A stretch of 46,787 nucleotides of DNA from an uncultured Clostridia bacterium (GCA_944332185.1 CALVJJ010000009.1:1-46787); one strand, 5' to 3'; counted from the first letter of the stretch, positions 7,718 through 14,785 are shown. Notes: a model not told the origin generated them from the sequence alone. Numbers and translations: made by a program.

Positions 7718-8377
7718 TTAATGCCAGTCAATCGGAGTAATCCCATGGTTTTGTAAAAATTGATTGCATTGTGAAAAATGTTTACAACCTAAAAATCCCC
7801 GATAAGCAGATAAAGGACTAGGGTGTGGAGCTTTTAAAATCAAATGCTGAGGGGCAATCAGTGGAGCAAAACTTTGGGCATGACTTCCCCATAACATAAA
7901 GACAATAGGTTGTTTTTGATTTCCCACTATCTCAATAATTTTTCTAGTTAAAATCTCCCAGCCTTTGTCTTTATGAGAATTGGCTTGTCCACGTCTTACT
8001 GTCAAAACAGTGTTGAGTAGCAATACCCCTTGCTTTGCCCAACGAATTAAATTCCCATTTTTTTCACAAGTAATATGCAAGTCACTTTCTATTTCTTTCA
8101 TAATGTTGACTAAAGATGGGGGAATAGTTTCTGTTTCTGGAACAGAAAATGCCAAACCTTGTGCTTGATTTGGTTCATGATAAGGATCCTGTCCAATAAT
8201 CACTACTTTAATATCTTCTAGACGAACATAATTTAGCGCATTAAAAATATTTTCTACTTTTGGGTAGATCGTATATGTTTTGTATTCTGTGTCTAAAAAT
8301 TTTTGCAAGTTTATAAAATAATCTTTTTGAAATTCGCCTTTTAAAAGGTCATACCAACTTTTTCTAATGTTTATCAT
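7718..8377 (-). CDS. ung: Uracil-DNA glycosylase, family 1
   Basis: Removes uracil from DNA to start base-excision repair. 219 aa, full length. GQDPYH at residues 62-67 carries the catalytic Asp, LLNTVLTVRRGQANSH is the uracil-recognition region and HPSPLSAYRGF the minor-groove intercalation loop. The ATG lies 6 bases after a near-consensus -10 box and no Shine-Dalgarno sequence can be seen, so the mRNA is probably leaderless. Single gene, divergent from the unknown gene to its right. Confidence 0.95.
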   Translation of the reverse strand: MINIRKSWYDLLKGEFQKDYFINLQKFLDTEYKTYTIYPKVENIFNALNYVRLEDIKVVIIGQDPYHEPNQAQGLAFSVPETETIPPSLVNIMKEIESDLHITCEKNGNLIRWAKQGVLLLNTVLTVRRGQANSHKDKGWEILTRKIIEIVGNQKQPIVFMLWGSHAQSFAPLIAPQHLILKAPHPSPLSAYRGFLGCKHFSQCNQFLQNHGITPIDWH

Positions 8378-8383
8378 GTTTAT

Positions 8384-8412
8384 AGTATACTTTGTTTTTT
8401 TTGATCGGTCAA
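8384..8412 (-). promoter_or_regulatory. Promoter of ung, leaderless configuration
   Basis: Minus strand TTGACC, 17 bp, TATACT; only 6 bases (ATAAAC) separate the -10 box from the ATG, so transcription should begin at or next to the A of the start codon. Confidence 0.75.
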
Positions 8413-8607
8413 TAAAAACAAATGATATCTTAAATTAACAAGGTAGTACAGAATCAATATCAAGTACATTTTTTATTTTTAGTCAACAACAGTGTCATTG
8501 TATTGGTAACAAGTGTGTAATAATGTAAAACATAAGTACATGGTCACAGAATTGTGTGCTAGAAAAAATAAAAATTGATAATTTTGTGTATATTCTATAG
8601 CAGTATC

Positions 8608-8636
8608 TTGCTTTTGCACTTAATATCTTTTATAAT
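8608..8636 (+). promoter_or_regulatory. Promoter of the 337-aa unknown gene
   Basis: TTGCTT, 17 bp, TATAAT, 26 bases before the ATG. Confidence 0.65.
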
Positions 8637-8662
8637 AGGGAAAAAGTGATGGAGGTGAAAGT

Positions 8663-9676
8663 ATGGAATATAAAGTAAAAAAAAGAGATATCCACAAAAA
8701 AGATATCAAATATCTAGAAATATATTTTAAAAACGGTGATTTCTTAACCATTAAAAACAATGAAATTATAGACATATCTCTTACTCTAGCAGATGAGTTA
8801 GTAGTAGGAACAATGTATTGGAATGAATTTTGTCCCGTGATTCACAGTGGATATCTAAAAATAAAACCTTTGAAAAAACGACAAGGAAGTCTTGATGAAA
8901 GATTTTTATTCGATGACCAAAAGTATCAAAAAGATAGAGTACAGTACATATTTGATAGGTTGATACAAAGAAAAGACAGTGTTGTAAGTATACAACTTTT
9001 TAATGAATATAATCATTGTACTGCTTTGTACGGCATCTCAAACAGCATGGTCAAAGAAGATAATATCATGATTACCTTTTCTTCGATTGGTACACAGTCT
9101 AATCAAGAAAAATACCATACGATTGCTTTACCGGAGTTACAACAATCTATCATTGGAAGATTGGAGTTGGATTTTGAAAACTGTGATGGTATATATATTA
9201 GTCATAAAGAAATTGTAGAAATGAATATTTCCTTAAAGCCAGAATTAGAATGGTACGGAAATTATTACCGTGTTGTGCAAAAAGGATATCTTAAAATCAA
9301 ACTCGATAAAAATGAAAATAGTGATCGAGAAACTCGTTTATGGAAGGCATTGCGTCATGGAAAAAAAGGAAACAAACAAATTGAAAGACGTATCTATGGA
9401 AAGAAAGGATATGGATTACATGATATATGTAATTTGTATATAGAATATAGACCTGCTGGAGTTGAGTTTTATAGAAAGGAATGTATTGTTGTGAACGATA
9501 TACGAACGAGTCAAGAATTGAAAACGATCCAACATTGGGAAGCAAACAAGCAAGAAGAATACCAGCCTTGTTTTGTAGGTGGGTATGCAAAAAAAGACGG
9601 AGATATGATTTTGATTGTGTTTGGTAAAGAAAATTTAAATGATGAGGATTATCAAAAACTACTAAAAAAGTTTTAA
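8663..9676 (+). CDS. Hypothetical protein with two internally repeated halves, 337 aa
   Basis: Not recognised. Residues about 14-70 and 161-215 look like copies of one module: each starts with a LEI/LEL-x-F strand, continues with a short I-x-(H/N)-x-E-I-(V/I) segment and I-S-L, and ends in GYLKIK. The segments after each copy also align loosely and end in a D-x-I/M-I strand, so the whole protein may be a tandem duplication of a domain of about 160 residues. Soluble, lysine-rich, no membrane segment. Ribosome site GGAGGTGAA. Stands alone between ung and tRNA-Thr. Confidence 0.75.
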   Translation: MEYKVKKRDIHKKDIKYLEIYFKNGDFLTIKNNEIIDISLTLADELVVGTMYWNEFCPVIHSGYLKIKPLKKRQGSLDERFLFDDQKYQKDRVQYIFDRLIQRKDSVVSIQLFNEYNHCTALYGISNSMVKEDNIMITFSSIGTQSNQEKYHTIALPELQQSIIGRLELDFENCDGIYISHKEIVEMNISLKPELEWYGNYYRVVQKGYLKIKLDKNENSDRETRLWKALRHGKKGNKQIERRIYGKKGYGLHDICNLYIEYRPAGVEFYRKECIVVNDIRTSQELKTIQHWEANKQEEYQPCFVGGYAKKDGDMILIVFGKENLNDEDYQKLLKKF

Positions 9677-9862
9677 TCCAATATTTTACTTCAAACTAAA
9701 ATCATTATCTAAAAGAGGAGATTAGACATTTGGAAAACAAAAATAATGTTACAAAGTCACTATTTTAGACAATCTGTAGATATGGTAAGAAATAGGTATG
9801 AATTGATTGTAGATTGTGGTTATTTTTGGTAAAATAAAAAGGGAATAGATATTGTAATTGAC

Positions 9863-9925
9863 AAAAAAAGATAGCTATTCACAAGCTATCTAAATGGAGC
9901 TAATGACGGGATTCGAACCCGTGAC
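9863..9925. repeat. 63-bp direct repeat, copy 1 (tRNA-Thr T-arm, acceptor 3' strand, CCA and terminator)
   Basis: Identical to 10057-10119. Carries the 3' third of tRNA-Thr plus the GATAGCTT/AAGCTATC-type terminator on the minus strand, but no tRNA 5' half is attached. Typical of the second attachment site left by an element that integrates into a tRNA 3' end. Confidence 0.9.
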
Positions 9926-10056
9926 GGCGTCGCAAATCTCAAAGTTGTAAGACTTTGATTGCATCAAAGTCATTGGACATTTCGTTTGCTCCTTTTCCCC
10001 AAAAGATAATAAAAATATTCACCTTTGGGGACCCCAATCATACGGATGAGGTCACA
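9926..10056 (-). other. 131-bp interval between tRNA-Thr repeats; probable element scar
   Basis: On the minus strand it reads: a 12-base inverted copy of a tRNA-Thr segment (10044-10055), a GGGGTCCCC palindrome, a longer CCCCAAA...TTTTGGGG inverted repeat, AAGGAG, then a 13-codon frame MSNDFDAIKVLQL. Three alternating 7-bp arms (TCAAAGT 9939-9945, ACTTTGA 9952-9958, TCAAAGT 9964-9970) could form two exclusive hairpins. This looks like an operator, ribosome site and truncated first gene of a lost element, fused to the tRNA repeat. It is not a functional tRNA. Confidence 0.45.
9939..9980 (-). CDS. 13-codon mini frame with ideal ribosome site
   Basis: ATG preceded by AAGGAG at 8-base spacing, peptide MSNDFDAIKVLQL, stop overlapping the hairpin arms. 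Either a leader peptide or the N-terminal stub of a gene cut off when the region was deleted. Expression is not shown by sequence alone. Confidence 0.3.
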   Translation of the reverse strand: MSNDFDAIKVLQL

Positions 10057-10119
10057 AAAAAAAGATAGCTATTCACAAGCTATCTAAATGGAGCTAATGA
10101 CGGGATTCGAACCCGTGAC
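10057..10119. repeat. 63-bp direct repeat, copy 2 (within intact tRNA-Thr and its terminator)
   Basis: Exact match to 9863-9925, offset 194 bp. Includes the tRNA-Thr terminator (minus strand GATAGCT...AGCTATC plus T-run at about 10057-10085). Confidence 0.9.
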
Positions 10120-10164
10120 CTCATCCTTACCAAGGATGTGCGCTACCTGCTGCGCCACATTAGC
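10089..10164 (-). tRNA. tRNA-Thr(GGU), CCA encoded
   Basis: Canonical 76-base cloverleaf: acceptor GCTAATG pairs with CATTAGC, anticodon arm CATCC-TTGGTAA-GGATG with anticodon GGT, T-arm ACGGG-TTCGAAT-CCCGT, CCA encoded. A strong promoter lies upstream at 10185-10213 and a hairpin terminator follows. Confidence 0.96.
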
Positions 10165-10184
10165 AAAGTGCTAAAACTGTACAT

Positions 10185-10213
10185 AGTATATCTATTTTTT
10201 TAAAGTATGTCAA
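10185..10213 (-). promoter_or_regulatory. Promoter of tRNA-Thr
   Basis: Minus strand consensus TTGACA, 17 bp, TATACT, 20 bases upstream of the mature tRNA 5' end. Confidence 0.85.
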
Positions 10214-10250
10214 TAAAAAAATTAAAATTTTTCATTTGGAGGATAGAGAA

Positions 10251-10958
10251 ATGGCAACACCACATAATGCTGCAGAAGAAAAAGATATTGCACCGATCGT
10301 GCTTATGGCGGGAGATCCTTTACGAGTGAAGATGATTGCTAAAAAATATTTAAAAAAAGCAAAATTAGTCAGTAAAGTGCGCAATATCTATACCTATACA
10401 GGGTATTATAATCATAAAAGAGTCACGGTCATGGCTCACGGCATGGGAAATCCTTCTATGGGGATTTATTCGTATGAATTGTTTCATACATACCATGTAG
10501 AAACCATTATTCGTGTGGGTACTATTGGATCTTTAAGAGAAAATGTACATGTGAGAGATGTGATTGTGGCAAAAGATTGTTATACGACAACCAACTATAG
10601 TCATATTTATGAACAATATGGACCTACCTTTTTGAGGGCAGGAGACAAAGTGTTGCAACTGGCTGAAAAAGTACAAAATACCATCAAATCTCCTATTCAT
10701 TGGGGATCTATCTATTCTTCCGATACCTTTTATTCTGATCAAGATGATACAAAACTTGCAAAAGAAAAGAATTTGTTAGGGGTAGAGATGGAATGTGCTG
10801 CCTTATACTATAATGCACAGCAATGTGGTAAGCAAGCACTGACAATTTGTACAGTATCAGATAGTCTTGTTACCAATGAGAACTTGTCTGCAATAGATAG
10901 ACAAAATAGTTTTTTAGATATGATAGAATTTGCTTTAAAAATCATAGAACAATTATAA
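10251..10958 (+). CDS. deoD: Purine-nucleoside phosphorylase, DeoD type
   Basis: Phosphorolysis of purine (deoxy)ribonucleosides to base plus (deoxy)ribose-1-phosphate for purine salvage. 235 aa, close to the 235-239 aa of hexameric bacterial PNPs. Visible motifs: MATPHNAA at the N-terminus, MAGDPLR (phosphate binding), GMGNPSMGIYSYEL, RVGTIGS, GVEMECAALY (ribose binding) and CTVSDS with the catalytic Asp. The true start is this ATG, 8 bases after GGAGG; a TTG upstream would overlap the ribosome site. Followed 22 bp later by the desulfoferrodoxin gene. Confidence 0.95.
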   Translation: MATPHNAAEEKDIAPIVLMAGDPLRVKMIAKKYLKKAKLVSKVRNIYTYTGYYNHKRVTVMAHGMGNPSMGIYSYELFHTYHVETIIRVGTIGSLRENVHVRDVIVAKDCYTTTNYSHIYEQYGPTFLRAGDKVLQLAEKVQNTIKSPIHWGSIYSSDTFYSDQDDTKLAKEKNLLGVEMECAALYYNAQQCGKQALTICTVSDSLVTNENLSAIDRQNSFLDMIEFALKIIEQL

Positions 10959-10980
10959 AGATATCAAAAGGAGAAAAAAT

Positions 10981-11364
10981 ATGAAAAGAGAATTGATACT
11001 AAAAAAATGTGACCACTGTGGAGCCATGGTGGAAGTGATGCAAGATTGCCAATGTGCAGATTGTGGATTGATTTGTTGTGGAAAACCTATGAGAACGATA
11101 CAATCTAATTCTGTAGATGCAGCTTTTGAAAAACATGTTCCAACTTATAGAAGAATAGAAAATCAGCTATTGGTCACGGTCAATCATGTGATGGACGAAG
11201 ATCACTATATCGAATGGGTAGCATTAGTAACGGATAATCGTGTAGGTAAAAAATTCTTACAACCAGGAAACAGTGCAGAAGTATTATTCCCATATGTTCC
11301 AAATGGTACATTATATGCATATTGCAATAAACATGGACTATGGAAAAAAGAAATTGAACAATAA
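10981..11364 (+). CDS. dfx: Desulfoferrodoxin / superoxide reductase
   Basis: Reduces superoxide to peroxide without releasing oxygen, an anaerobe defence enzyme. 127 aa. The N-terminal desulforedoxin-like domain has Cys10, Cys13, Cys32 and Cys33 as rubredoxin-type iron ligands, with extra cysteines at 23, 25 and 28. The catalytic centre ligands are in EKHVPTY, the VNHVMDEDHYIEWV block and the C-terminal AYCNKHGLW (Cys plus His). Ribosome site AAGGAG; likely co-transcribed with deoD. Confidence 0.93.
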   Translation: MKRELILKKCDHCGAMVEVMQDCQCADCGLICCGKPMRTIQSNSVDAAFEKHVPTYRRIENQLLVTVNHVMDEDHYIEWVALVTDNRVGKKFLQPGNSAEVLFPYVPNGTLYAYCNKHGLWKKEIEQ

Positions 11365-11368
11365 TTTT

Positions 11369-11394
11369 AAAGAGGCATATAAGCCTCTTTTTTT
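11369..11394. terminator. Terminator of deoD-dfx
   Basis: AAAGAGGC, ATATAA, GCCTCTTT stem with T-run on the plus strand; a weaker tail also serves the convergent glycosyltransferase gene. Confidence 0.85.
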
Positions 11395-11395
11395 G

Positions 11396-12478
11396 TTAGT
11401 CTTTTGTATGGGTTGTATCATATTTTTCCAAATAAAATTTATGATTCATCAAAGCCGTTTTGTTGGTAGGATCTATATCTAGTGCTTTTTGATTGTAGTA
11501 GATAGCTAACTCATATTGTTGTACTTGATAGTAACACAAAGCCATCTCGATGTAAGGAATAAGATCATGGTATCCGACATGATAGAGTCTGCCAATGCTT
11601 TTAGAAGGTGGATAGATAGCTTTTTGGTACCAATAAATGGCATGATTGTATTGTTGTTGCTGATACAAAATCCGAGCAATTTCACAAGCAATTTCGCTTC
11701 GAGGTAGATCATAGACAAAAGAATGATATAAAATAGCTAAAGCTTTTTCTAATTGATTTTTTAATTGGTATAGTTTAGACAAATTGTAACAAGCTTGTAT
11801 TTTATTTTCAAAAAAACCGTCAGTTTTTAAAAATTTTTGATAGGCTTGTATAGCTTCTTTGTATTTTTTATGAGAAAAAAGTTCATTTGCCCAATAAAAT
11901 AATTGCCTAGGAGAAAGTGTTTTGCCTTTTTTTTGCAAATTGTCTAGTATATGAAAATTTCTATCGGGATCTGTTGTTTTTGTTTTATGATGTTCAATGG
12001 GGTATTCTTCATACTCAATGATACCATGAGGAATAATGATCTCATGAATTTCGCCTATCCACTGATCATGATTGTTTCTCTTAAGCAATCGTTCTCGGTA
12101 AAAACTGCAAATGGCTTGTTGTTGAGTAGGGGTAAATATATGGTAAGGCAACATCACAACATCTGGATAGGTTGTTGCTACTTTCCATTTTAAAAGTTGT
12201 TGTTGGGAAAACACAGGGACAATATCATCTGCATCAAGCCACATACAATATTCTTTTGTTGCTTTGGAAAAACTAAAATTTCTTGCTTTTGCAAAATCAT
12301 CACACCATGGGAAAAAATAAACATGAGAAGTGTATGTTTTGGCAATGGATATGGTTTTGTCAGTACTCCCTGTGTCCACAATAATCAGTTCATCACAAAA
12401 AGAAAGTACACTTTCTAGACACCTAGCCAAAACACCTTCTTCGTTTTTGACAATCATGCATACACTAATGGTTTTCAT
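11396..12478 (-). CDS. Family 2 glycosyltransferase with C-terminal TPR repeats
   Basis: N-terminal GT-A domain: ISVCMIVKNEE (residues 4-14), LIIVDTGSTDKT, then CMWLDADD carrying the metal-binding D-x-D. From about residue 195 onward the sequence consists of tetratricopeptide-type helices (for example FYWANELFSHKKYKEAIQAY). This GT2-TPR combination occurs in SunS-type and related bacterial glycosyltransferases that modify peptides or surface glycans. Start at MKTISV from AAAGGAG; 360 aa. Cytoplasmic; its acceptor is not known. It lies beside the collagen-like gene, whose threonines are possible glycosylation sites, but this is only a positional hint. Confidence 0.85.
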   Translation of the reverse strand: MKTISVCMIVKNEEGVLARCLESVLSFCDELIIVDTGSTDKTISIAKTYTSHVYFFPWCDDFAKARNFSFSKATKEYCMWLDADDIVPVFSQQQLLKWKVATTYPDVVMLPYHIFTPTQQQAICSFYRERLLKRNNHDQWIGEIHEIIIPHGIIEYEEYPIEHHKTKTTDPDRNFHILDNLQKKGKTLSPRQLFYWANELFSHKKYKEAIQAYQKFLKTDGFFENKIQACYNLSKLYQLKNQLEKALAILYHSFVYDLPRSEIACEIARILYQQQQYNHAIYWYQKAIYPPSKSIGRLYHVGYHDLIPYIEMALCYYQVQQYELAIYYNQKALDIDPTNKTALMNHKFYLEKYDTTHTKD

Positions 12479-12565
12479 ATAGTCTCCTTTATCAATATGT
12501 ATGAAAACCAATTATTTTGGTGTGAAAATTATATATAATGACAATAATATGTATAATATTGATAA

Positions 12566-12596
12566 TAAAAAAGACTTGACTAATGTCAAGCCTTTT
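12566..12596 (-). terminator. Terminator of the collagen-like gene
   Basis: Minus strand GGCTTGAC, ATTA, GTCAAGTC stem with T-run directly after the stop codon. Confidence 0.8.
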
Positions 12597-12604
12597 AGAT
12601 AGGA

Positions 12605-13396
12605 CTAGGGACCAGTAGGACCTTGTGGAATGGTAAGATTCAAGAAAAAGTTTGGACTAGTTCCTGTAATAGATGCAGCGGCATCTGTACCCGGATCACC
12701 CGTGGTGACGGTACCAATCGTAAAAGTAATGGAAGGCCCAGTTGGTCCCGTAGGACCGGTAGGACCCGTAGCGCCTGTTGCACCCGTAGGGCCCGTAGGA
12801 CCGGTTGGCCCTGTATCACCAGTAGTTCCTTGTATTCCTTGAGGACCGGTAGGACCAGTTGGCCCGGTAGCACCGATTGTGCCCGTTGTTCCTTGAGGAC
12901 CCGTAGGGCCAGTTGGACCAGTTGATCCCACTGTGCCTTGCAAACCTGTAGGACCAGTAGGACCGGTTGGCCCCGTAGGACCAGTAGGACCTGTCACACC
13001 TTGCAATCCTTGAATACCTTGCAGTCCCTGAACTCCTTGAGCCCCTGTTGCTCCGGTAGGCCCAGTTGGTCCCGTAGGACCCGTAGCACCAGTTGGTCCC
13101 GTAGGACCTGTAGCACCTGAACCACTAGGACCAGTAGGACCGGTTGGACCTGTGGCACCCGTAACACCTTGTAAACCTTGAACGCCTTGTAATCCTTGGG
13201 CACCTGTAGGGCCGGTAGGACCAGTAGCGCCCGTAGGACCGGTAGGGCCAGTAGGGCCACCTGAAGGTCCCGTAGGACCGGTAGGACCCGTAGGGCCAGT
13301 TGGTCCAGTTGTTCCTACAACATTGATTATTCTTTCATATACTGTTGTATCGTCTGGGCAACTAGGACGGCAACAGCCTCGATGATTAAAAGACAT
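12605..13396 (-). CDS. Collagen-like Gly-Pro-Thr repeat protein, probable spore-surface filament
   Basis: 263 aa. A Cys-containing N-terminus ([16 protein letters not shown]...) is followed by roughly 63 Gly-X-Y triplets, mostly GPT, GAT and GLQ/GVQ, with two phase breaks (GPSGGP and GPSGSG). The last 44 residues ([12 protein letters not shown]... [11 protein letters not shown]) match the module that in clostridial collagen-like and BclA-type proteins sits between collagen blocks; here the protein ends right after it. No signal peptide, which is usual for exosporium or coat proteins. RBS AAGGTGAAA. Opposite-strand frames here are shadows of the repeat. Confidence 0.85.
   Translation of the reverse strand: MSFNHRGCCRPSCPDDTTVYERIINVVGTTGPTGPTGPTGPTGPSGGPTGPTGPTGATGPTGPTGAQGLQGVQGLQGVTGATGPTGPTGPSGSGATGPTGPTGATGPTGPTGPTGATGAQGVQGLQGIQGLQGVTGPTGPTGPTGPTGPTGLQGTVGSTGPTGPTGPQGTTGTIGATGPTGPTGPQGIQGTTGDTGPTGPTGPTGATGATGPTGPTGPTGPSITFTIGTVTTGDPGTDAAASITGTSPNFFLNLTIPQGPTGP
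12700..13320. repeat. 9-bp-type tandem repeats encoding Gly-Pro-Thr
   Basis: Degenerate 9-base units (on the minus strand, GGN CCN ACN) throughout the collagen region. The synonymous bases vary between copies, which limits perfect identity. Likely length-variable and a potential assembly problem. Confidence 0.85.
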
Positions 13397-13540
13397 AGTT
13401 TCACCTTATAATTTAATTTGGGATTGTTTCCCTATTACATCATATTGTAATAATGAAAAAAAAGTTCTTGACCATTAAATAAAAGATATTTATAACATAT
13501 CATAATCATGAAGAAAGTATAGAAAATCACAAAGATAAGA

Positions 13541-13569
13541 TTGCACAAAATAGAGTTTTATGATAAACT
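13541..13569 (+). promoter_or_regulatory. Candidate promoter of tRNA-Arg
   Basis: TTGCAC, 17 bp, TAAACT, giving a start about 7 bases before the mature tRNA. A second candidate (TTGACC, 17 bp, TATAAC) lies at 13468-13496. Confidence 0.5.
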
Positions 13570-13582
13570 ACTAGTACTTTAT

Positions 13583-13658
13583 GACCTCGTAGTAAAACAG
13601 GATATTACGGAGCCCTCCTAAGGCTTTGTTCTGGGTTCGAGTCCCGGCGGGGTCACCA
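13583..13658 (+). tRNA. tRNA-Arg(CCU), CCA encoded
   Basis: 76-base cloverleaf: acceptor GACCTCG with CGGGGTC (one G-U pair), D-arm GTAA/TTAC, anticodon arm GAGCC-CTCCTAA-GGCTT with anticodon CCT, T-arm CTGGG-TTCGAGT-CCCGG, CCA encoded. Not duplicated, unlike the Ser and Thr loci. Confidence 0.93.
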
Positions 13659-13913
13659 ATTAAAAATGATGAAATTCATGAAAAAAGAGAAAAGAAAAAT
13701 ATTTTTCTCTTTTTTTATGTCATGATTTTTATCATAAACTACAAGATAGTAAGCAATGAAAGAATATAACACGATATAAGTAAGAAACGTATAGTGTGAT
13801 AAGAAAAAAGATAAGTGGTCGTGAGTATCAAGATGACTAGCCTAAAAACACAAAGAGTACATAATTTTAAAATATAATAAGAAAGTGATATGAGTATAAA
13901 ACAAGTTATCGTA
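13659..13913. other. Intergenic stretch downstream of tRNA-Arg
   Basis: Contains the tRNA-Arg terminator (AAAAAGAGAAAA / TTTTCTCTTTTT at 13681-13717). The rest is AT-rich, with no open frame carrying a ribosome site and no structure I can support. Confidence 0.5.
13681..13717 (+). terminator. Terminator of tRNA-Arg
   Basis: Long A/T-rich stem AAAAAGAGAAAA / TTTTCTCTTTTT followed by T's. Confidence 0.7.
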
Positions 13914-13938
13914 TAAAAAACAGGGATCTTTCCCTGTG
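13914..13938 (-). terminator. Terminator of the 14585-13940 operon
   Basis: Minus strand ACAGGGA, AAGA, TCCCTGT stem and T-run. Confidence 0.8.
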
Positions 13939-13939
13939 T

Positions 13940-14236
13940 TTATTGTAAATATTGAGATAATTTTGTTAATTTTTCTTCTAGTACTTTACGAACTTTTTCC
14001 TCTCCCACCCAATGTGTTAGTTGCTCTATACATAAAGATACATCAGCAATTTCTTCAATAAAATTTTCTTCAATTTTTGGATTGTTGGTATACTCTCCAT
14101 AACAAGTTTTTCTTTTTAGTTTGTTAATGGCTACTGTTAATTCTGCCATTTCTTCAATACATTGGTCATACTGTGCAATTTTGCCCCATTTTTTTTCACA
14201 CGCATCATAGATAGCTAATCTTTCTTGTTTATTCAT
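13940..14236 (-). CDS. MazG-superfamily nucleotide pyrophosphohydrolase-like protein, 98 aa
   Basis: Small all-alpha protein with the two metal-binding helices of the MazG superfamily: IEEMAELTVAINKLKR (E-x-x-E) and EENFIEEIADVSLCIEQL (E-x-x-D). The short form resembles phage- and Firmicute-type MazG-like proteins; likely removes pyrophosphate from NTPs or dNTPs. Unrelated at close range to the 120-aa MazG-like gene at 6125. AAGGAG precedes the ATG, which overlaps the stop of the upstream gene by 8 bp, implying coupled translation. Confidence 0.8.
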   Translation of the reverse strand: MNKQERLAIYDACEKKWGKIAQYDQCIEEMAELTVAINKLKRKTCYGEYTNNPKIEENFIEEIADVSLCIEQLTHWVGEEKVRKVLEEKLTKLSQYLQ

Positions 14237-14585
14237 GACTGTCTCCTTTTTGTTGTGTAGGAACTTGTGTTGTCTTGGATTCAGGAGATTCTTTTTGGTC
14301 CTGTGTTTGTTCTTGATCTACTAAGTCTACAGAATTTGTTGTGCTATCTTGACATTCTTGTGGATTTTGTGCAGCATTGAGACTGTCCTCTTTTTGTTCT
14401 TTAGAGGACGTAGACAAATCTTGAAGTCGTTTTTCTTCTTCGATTTCATAATGAACTTGATCTAATACTTTTTTGACTTTATCGTTTTTTGCTTTTCGTT
14501 TTTTTAGCCAATCATATAAGTACCCTCCACCGACAACGACAACGTAAATTCCTAGTAAAGTCAATCCTAATCCTACTTCTTCCAT
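14229..14585 (-). CDS. Single-pass membrane protein with long polar tail, 118 aa
   Basis: Not recognised. One membrane helix at about residues 5-24 (LGLTLLGIYVVVVGGGYLY) is followed by a KKRK cluster, so the C-terminus should face the cytoplasm. Residues 30-60 are a charged helix and the remaining tail is rich in Gln, Ser, Thr, Asp and Glu and is probably disordered. Overlaps the following MazG-like gene, suggesting that the two are made together. Confidence 0.7.
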   Translation of the reverse strand: MEEVGLGLTLLGIYVVVVGGGYLYDWLKKRKAKNDKVKKVLDQVHYEIEEEKRLQDLSTSSKEQKEDSLNAAQNPQECQDSTTNSVDLVDQEQTQDQKESPESKTTQVPTQQKGDSHE

Positions 14586-14725
14586 AGCTTCCTCTCATAC
14601 TTATTATATTTACTTTTTTATATTAAAATACTTCTATTTGTAGTATATAAAAAATTGAATAAAAGCGCAAATCTTTTTGTTTTCTTTTTAAAATCTTATA
14701 AAAAAAGAAAATTGCGTTGAAATAT

Positions 14726-14755
14726 TTGTCAAATAATTTATGTTTTTGATATAAT
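14726..14755 (+). promoter_or_regulatory. Promoter of the degV gene
   Basis: TTGTCA, 18 bp, TATAAT, 30 bases before the ATG. Confidence 0.65.
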
Positions 14756-14785
14756 AAAACGAAATTGAAAAAATAGGAGAAAAAG

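Noticed and set aside
9896..9994. A possible tRNA-Val(UAC) in the copy-1 side of the tRNA-Thr interval (loop CTTACAA, GGAGC/GCTCC ends)
   Set aside because: The anticodon stem has the wrong length for a 7-base loop, there is no D-arm, and the acceptor fails to pair beyond five bases; the 3' part is simply the tRNA-Thr repeat.
12623..13260. Several long open frames opposite and in other frames to the collagen-like gene
   Set aside because: They are low-complexity shadows (Arg/Thr/Ser- or Leu/Val-rich) of the Gly-Pro-Thr repeat, without ribosome sites.
13556..13744. Imperfect 18-bp direct repeats (ATAAACTAC core) flanking tRNA-Arg at 13556 and 13727
   Set aside because: AT-rich, two mismatches, does not include tRNA sequence, and one copy overlaps the likely promoter; not good evidence for an integration site.
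3144..13875. 16-bp intergenic sequence AGTACATAATTTTAAA found near 3145 and 13856
   Set aside because: A 16-mer of this composition is expected to recur about once by chance in a window this size and AT content.
6125..14236. A nucleotide-hygiene island (two MazG-like genes and ung)
   Set aside because: The genes are in separate units up to 8 kb apart with unrelated genes between; no evidence for a linked system.
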